From the IMG/VR virus record IMGVR_UViG_3300008050_003669, positions 1 to 25,349 of that record: a stretch of DNA of 25,349 bases; one strand, 5' to 3'. The DNA is from a virus. Positions 22,032 to 25,349 of the stretch are shown in pieces (the first letter of the stretch is position 1; every line of letters starts with the position of its first letter). Both the position numbers and the translations under genes were made by a program. The notes beneath the pieces are model-generated. The model was not told where the DNA came from. It saw only the letters and a program-made list of their open reading frames with translations, and made no database searches.

Positions 22032-22605
22032 TTGGGTAAGCAACGGATTAACAATAGAAGGAACGAAGTCCGAAGTAACGGAGTTCGCTAACATACTAAT
22101 GTATACCCTCGAAGGTGGGCAAAAGAAAGTTATCTCTTTCCACTCAACACTCCCTCTGCCAGAATCCGAATCGGAAAATTGGTATACTTGGCAAGTTGAA
22201 AATTGGGGAACTAAATGGGATACTTGTGAAGCAGATGGCGGAGAGGTTTATGTGAGCAATAAAGAGGAAAATAAGTTTCATTTGCATTATTGTTTTGATA
22301 CGGCTTGGTCATGTCCTACGCAATGGCTTATTAAAACTTCAAAACAATATCCTAGTTTAGTGTTTAATAATACTTGGACTGAAGAACAAGGGTATAGAGG
22401 TGTTTGTAGAACTAAAAATGGAACTGTTATAATGGAAGACCATTTAGATATTCCTAGCATTGATGATTTTTTGTCTTGGGCTGAAGAGCATGATATTGAA
22501 GTAAACAACGAGGGTTTTGAAGAAGAAGATTATTGGGAGTATGACGATTATAACGAATGGTGTAGCGAAAATATGTATCAATACCCTGAAAAATGGGAGT
22601 TATAA
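22024..22605 (+). CDS. YubB/DUF1281-like ferredoxin-like-fold protein
   Basis: A 193-residue protein. It starts MPNWVSNGLTIEG, has LPLPESESENWYTWQVENWGTKWDTCEA and FDTAWSCPTQWLIKTSKQYPSLVF, the NWxTKWD and AWSxP pattern typical of the DUF1281/YubB family, found on plasmids and phages with unknown function. The very acidic C-terminus (NNEGFEEEDYWEYDDYNEW) may be an interaction tail. GGAG upstream is a normal RBS. It overlaps the previous gene by 8 bases. Confidence 0.75.
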   Translation: MPNWVSNGLTIEGTKSEVTEFANILMYTLEGGQKKVISFHSTLPLPESESENWYTWQVENWGTKWDTCEADGGEVYVSNKEENKFHLHYCFDTAWSCPTQWLIKTSKQYPSLVFNNTWTEEQGYRGVCRTKNGTVIMEDHLDIPSIDDFLSWAEEHDIEVNNEGFEEEDYWEYDDYNEWCSENMYQYPEKWEL

Positions 22606-22607
22606 AA

Positions 22608-23171
22608 ATGGTTTATTATGAATTAAAAGAAGAAGATTGGAAAAAGGTTCTAAAACAATATAGAAAACTAATGTATATGATTGCTCATAGGATTGGTGGA
22701 GATAGAGTCGCACATGATTTTGACGATAACTTTCAAGAGTTATCTACCGCCTGTATGGAAGCAATAACAACATACGCTAGAAAAGTAGATGTGGAGTTTG
22801 ATGTGTTTTTTGAAACAACAGAATTTGATAAATACATAAAGACTTGTTTGTGGAATAAAAAGAATAATGTAGGTAATAGGATTAAAAAGAAATATGGTAT
22901 TAGAAACACTATGTCTCTTAGCGGAAGTCCCGAATCCCTTAACGATTTAACTGAATTAGAACAAGAACCTTTAGAGGTATCAGCATTAGATGATGTTAGT
23001 TTAGATACTACTGCGAAAAATGTCTTAAAGATTATTATGTCGGATTCCAAACTAATAAAACCTGATGGTAAAATAAATATATCTAAACTATCTTCTCAAC
23101 TAGGAAAAACGAAAACAGAAACACGCTTTCTTCTTGAGAAGATTGAACATCAACTTAAAGATTATGAATAA
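22608..23171 (+). CDS. Probable sigma factor of the T4 gp55 (late) type
   Basis: A 187-residue protein. The start at 22608 is preferred: GGGAG lies about 10 bases before it, and an in-frame ATG at 22593 would overlap the upstream gene. Residues about 15-95 resemble sigma region 2: YRKLMYMIAHRI, then FQELSTACMEAITTYARK, FDKYIKTCLWNKKNNVGNRIKK, the 'QE...AI..Y ... F..Y.....' pattern of core binding and -10 recognition, as in gp55. The C-terminal helix-turn-helix-like stretch ISKLSSQLGKTKTETRFLLEKI could be a reduced region 4. gp55-like factors read a TATAAATA-type element without a -35 box, matching the motif repeated in the left block. Recognition is by eye, so the family call is moderate. Confidence 0.6.
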   Translation: MVYYELKEEDWKKVLKQYRKLMYMIAHRIGGDRVAHDFDDNFQELSTACMEAITTYARKVDVEFDVFFETTEFDKYIKTCLWNKKNNVGNRIKKKYGIRNTMSLSGSPESLNDLTELEQEPLEVSALDDVSLDTTAKNVLKIIMSDSKLIKPDGKINISKLSSQLGKTKTETRFLLEKIEHQLKDYE

Positions 23172-23646
23172 GTTAAATAATAATTCCAAAGATTATTGGA
23201 CTGATGAAAAACAAAGAAAATACGATGATATGTATTTGGATATCGCTAAAAGAGTATCTGAAATGTCTCATTGTGAAAAACGAAAAGTTGGTTGTGTAGT
23301 TGTTCGTAGTGGTAGAATTTTATCTATGGGTTGGAACGGAACTCCTAAAGGATTTAATAATTGCTGTGAAGACTATGGAGAAACAAGAGATGAGGTTATT
23401 CATGCAGAAGAAAATGCTATTGCGAAAATCGCTAAAAGCACAGACACAAGTAACAAGGCAACTGTATATTCTACACTTGCACCTTGTATAGAATGTGCTA
23501 AACTTATGATACAAGCAGGTATTTCTCGTGTAGTATTTTTAAAGCGATACACTTATGATTATGGCGTAGATTTATTACGAGATAGCGGAATGTCTGTTAT
23601 AGATTTAGGAAACGCTTACCAAGAACAATTAGGAAAAGGAGATTAA
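23164..23646 (+). CDS. dCMP deaminase (zinc cytidylate deaminase)
   Basis: Deaminates dCMP to dUMP, feeding dTMP synthesis; the dUTPase at 780 produces the same dUMP. The zinc site is complete: HAEE at 80-83 (His ligand and catalytic Glu) and PCIEC at 107-111 (two Cys ligands). The N-terminal KYDDMYLDIAKRVSEMSHCEKRKVGCVVV matches T4-type dCMP deaminase. Start ATG at 23164 (160 residues) is preferred to a TTG at 23134 that would overlap the previous gene. It still overlaps that gene by 8 bases. Confidence 0.9.
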   Translation: MNKLNNNSKDYWTDEKQRKYDDMYLDIAKRVSEMSHCEKRKVGCVVVRSGRILSMGWNGTPKGFNNCCEDYGETRDEVIHAEENAIAKIAKSTDTSNKATVYSTLAPCIECAKLMIQAGISRVVFLKRYTYDYGVDLLRDSGMSVIDLGNAYQEQLGKGD

Positions 23647-23648
23647 CA

Positions 23649-23807
23649 ATGTATGTAATTTTAGTTGGGGAAGAGAAAGAGGTTCTTACTGACCGTGAAG
23701 GAGAACTTGAAATTTTTGAAGATTTAGATGAAGTCTTTGATTTCTATAAAAGACATCGAGATGAGATAAAAACTGAGAAAGTAAAATTGGAGTATCAAAA
23801 GATATGA
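23649..23807 (+). CDS. Small 52-aa acidic protein
   Basis: A short ORF. It begins MYVILVGEEKEVLT, then ELEIFEDLDEVFDFYKR. ATG at 23649 has GGAG about 7 bases upstream, and its stop overlaps the next ATG as ATGA, as several real gene pairs here do. Acidic, probably helical; no family recognised. The spacing fills the 157-base gap between its neighbours and supports it as real. Confidence 0.7.
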   Translation: MYVILVGEEKEVLTDREGELEIFEDLDEVFDFYKRHRDEIKTEKVKLEYQKI

Positions 23808-24001
23808 ATAGTATCGCAAAAAGAAGAATCACTCGTTGGAAGAAGCAAGGGAAAGAAATAATGAAATGTCCTATCTGTAATGGGGTAGGAACACAAGAAG
23901 AAAAAACTAAAGGGTATCGTAGATATTTGTGTTGGTCGTGCGAAGGTGCTAAGGTAGTGCTACACCCTTTTCCAAAAACACAGGAGAAAGAAAATGAATA
24001 A
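23804..24001 (+). CDS. DnaJ-type zinc-ribbon protein
   Basis: A 65-residue protein with two Cys pairs, CPICNGVG at 22-29 and CWSCEG at 43-48, resembling the CxxCxGxG repeats of the DnaJ zinc finger. N-terminal residues are basic (RRITRWKKQGK). Such mini zinc ribbons are common in phage early regions; binding to nucleic acid or a protein is possible. It is preceded by an ATGA overlap and overlaps the ligase start by 8 bases. Confidence 0.7.
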   Translation: MNSIAKRRITRWKKQGKEIMKCPICNGVGTQEEKTKGYRRYLCWSCEGAKVVLHPFPKTQEKENE

Positions 24002-24827
24002 AGAAAAATTTGCTATGTTGGCAAAAGATTATGATGAAAGGAAAGTTAAATTTCCTTGTTATGTTGAACCTAAGTTCGATGGAGTTAGAGTTATTGCTCA
24101 AGTTGATAAAACAACTAAGAGTGTTGAGTTCTTCTTCCGTAGCGGTAAAGAAGTGTTTACTCTAGAACACCTTATAGAGCCGTTACTAAGCATTTCATCT
24201 AAACATGATAAGTATTGGGTAGATGGGGAAATAATCCACGAGAAAGGCTTTATGACCTGTGTGGGAGATGTTCGTAGAAAGAGTAAGCAAGCACCACATT
24301 TAGAATACGCCATATTTGATATGGTATATGAAAATGATTCTCGTTTATACATAGAACGCAAAGAAGATTTAATTTCTGATGTTAGGGGGTCGGGAACTGA
24401 ACTTATTTTCCCAATAGACTATATCAAGGTTGATAGTATGGAAGAAGTAAAGAATCTTAAAAAGAGTTTTGAGAAGCAAGATAAGAATTGCGAAGGCGTA
24501 ATGATTAAAAAGGATACTTTGTATCAGCATAAACGAACTTGGGATTGGATGAAAATTAAAGATGAATTATCAGTTGATTTCCCAATCGTAGGTGCTTATG
24601 AAGGACAAGGAAAGTATGATGGAATGTTAGGAGGTGTGATTGTAGAGAATCCAAAAACGAAAATACAAATTCGTGTTGGAGGTGGATATACTGACGAAGA
24701 GCGATATTCTATTTGGCACAGTCTTGATGATTATATTGGAAAAACTGCTGAGGTAAAATACCAATACATGACACCAAAAGGTTCACTACGACATCCTGTG
24801 TATATGGGATTGAGGATAGATAAATGA
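23994..24827 (+). CDS. ATP-dependent DNA ligase
   Basis: Seals nicks in phage DNA using ATP. Motif I is EPKFDGVR at 25-32, with K27 as the adenylated lysine. WVDGEII is motif III, YAIFDMV motif IIIa, CEGVMIKK motif IV and WMKIKDE motif V. The C-terminal OB-fold includes VGAYEGQGKYDGMLGGV and ends RHPVYMGLRIDK, a typical ligase end. The 277-residue length is a minimal phage ligase (T7 ligase is near 360). AGGAG is the RBS. It works with SSB, recombinase and helicase in replication and repair. Confidence 0.94.
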   Translation: MNKEKFAMLAKDYDERKVKFPCYVEPKFDGVRVIAQVDKTTKSVEFFFRSGKEVFTLEHLIEPLLSISSKHDKYWVDGEIIHEKGFMTCVGDVRRKSKQAPHLEYAIFDMVYENDSRLYIERKEDLISDVRGSGTELIFPIDYIKVDSMEEVKNLKKSFEKQDKNCEGVMIKKDTLYQHKRTWDWMKIKDELSVDFPIVGAYEGQGKYDGMLGGVIVENPKTKIQIRVGGGYTDEERYSIWHSLDDYIGKTAEVKYQYMTPKGSLRHPVYMGLRIDK

Positions 24828-25096
24828 TTTTACCTAGACTAGAAAAAAGAACCAAAAGTTATTATGTTTTGGTTACAAACAACCATCATGCTTGGTATCG
24901 GGATAGCGAAACAGGAGAACAAGTTTGGAGAAGGTTTAGTAATAGTTATGGATTTGATTATTCTTATCGAGGATTCGCTATAAATAAAGCACGAAACATT
25001 GTTGCGTGGGCAGGTGGGAAAGATACCACCCATGCAGTAGTTTGTAATGAAAATGATATAGTTGTTTGGGATTCTTGCAAAGGACTTATAGAATGA
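24824..25096 (+). CDS. Unknown 90-aa protein
   Basis: Aromatic-rich small protein (YYVLVTNNHHAWYRDSETGEQVWRRFSNSYGFDYSYRGF) that may form a beta-rich domain. No family recognised. The ATG overlaps the ligase stop (ATGA), and the next gene starts by the same overlap, so it belongs to the early operon. Confidence 0.55.
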   Translation: MILPRLEKRTKSYYVLVTNNHHAWYRDSETGEQVWRRFSNSYGFDYSYRGFAINKARNIVAWAGGKDTTHAVVCNENDIVVWDSCKGLIE

Positions 25097-25349
25097 GCAT
25101 GAACAACTGTAACGAATGTAACGAATGTAACGAATGTTTTACAGGGTGTGTATTTTGTGATGCCACAGGTATAAAAACTGACCATCACATTATCGTGAAA
25201 GATAAATATCCAGTAACGAAAGGACATTTACTCGTTGTCCCTAAACGACATTTACTTCATGTTTCACAGTATGAGGTTCAAGAATGGTTTGATTTACAAA
25301 ATGCTATTAGGGAAGCAAAACAAATGTGTTCTTTCGCTACTGATTTTAA
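25093..25349 (+). CDS. HIT-family protein with Cys-repeat N-terminus (partial)
   Basis: Truncated by the window end, so the C-terminal HxHxH active site is not seen; 85 complete codons are present. The HIT fold is recognised by IIVKDKYPVTKGHLLVVPKRHLLHV, which matches the 'P...GH.LV.P.RH' signature. The N-terminus has CNECNECNEC (about 6-15) ahead of CVFC (19-22), which is where HIT proteins begin (CIFC). This forms a Cys-rich extension that may bind zinc. It is encoded by three tandem copies of AACGAATGT (25111-25137). HIT proteins hydrolyse nucleotide phosphates or transfer nucleotidyl groups; the exact substrate is not known. Confidence 0.75.
   Translation, partial: MSMNNCNECNECNECFTGCVFCDATGIKTDHHIIVKDKYPVTKGHLLVVPKRHLLHVSQYEVQEWFDLQNAIREAKQMCSFATDF
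25111..25137 (+). repeat. 9-base tandem repeat, three copies
   Basis: AACGAATGT three times in a row inside the HIT-family gene, encoding Asn-Glu-Cys each time. Replication slippage could change the copy number while keeping the frame. Confidence 0.9.

Overview
This window is a dense stretch of a tailed-phage (caudovirus) genome. All supported genes lie on the + strand, are closely packed and often overlap by 1 to 40 bases, and the sequence is AT-rich. The replication and recombination set has T4-type character: a DnaB/gp41-like helicase, a gp32-like ssDNA-binding protein with a zinc motif and acidic tail, a UvsX/RecA recombinase, a UvsY-like mediator, a dUTPase, a dCMP deaminase, an ATP-dependent DNA ligase, a GroES/gp31-like co-chaperonin and a probable gp55-like sigma factor. 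No integrase, tRNA gene, terminase large subunit or capsid gene was recognised, so this is an interior section of a larger virulent-type genome. The host cannot be named. The one textbook sigma70 promoter and the AGGAG-type ribosome binding sites fit a proteobacterial or similar host.

Layout. 1-3338: a glycosyltransferase, dUTPase, replicative helicase, a small HExxH protein and a UvsY-like mediator. 3339-3512: a structured RNA leader. 3513-10701: SSB, three glycosyltransferases, RecA/UvsX, GroES, small proteins, a ClpA-like ATPase and a membrane/coiled-coil protein. 10702-11126: a self-contained cassette (promoter, 5' hairpin, strong RBS, 91-aa very basic protein, terminator). 11142-13540: RmlA, RmlB and an RmlD-like enzyme for dTDP-deoxysugar synthesis. 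13551-17219: two tandem paralogous probable virion proteins, small proteins, a PD-(D/E)XK nuclease, a DUF1360-like membrane protein, an iteron-like repeat patch and a repeat-containing fibre-like protein. 17363-17746: an isolated unknown gene. 17784-25349: a second transcription block that starts at a near-perfect TTGACA/TACAAT promoter. It carries a MoxR/CobS-like ATPase with a split CobT-like partner (HExxH protein plus VWA protein), unknown proteins, a YubB-like protein, a sigma-like protein, dCMP deaminase, small proteins, DNA ligase and the start of a HIT-family protein.

How it works together (inference). The left two thirds carry a repeated motif, CTATAATA or CTATTATA, with no -35 box, at eight gene boundaries. 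This resembles the T4 late-promoter arrangement, and a gp55-like sigma candidate is encoded in the right block. At five sites the motif lies only 5-6 bases from the start codon with no Shine-Dalgarno, so those mRNAs are predicted to be leaderless. The strongest-looking RBSs on this motif belong to the SSB and the 91-aa basic protein, and each of those transcripts is predicted to start at the base of a 5'-terminal hairpin. The right block instead uses a host-type promoter and ordinary AGGAG sites, as expected for early genes.
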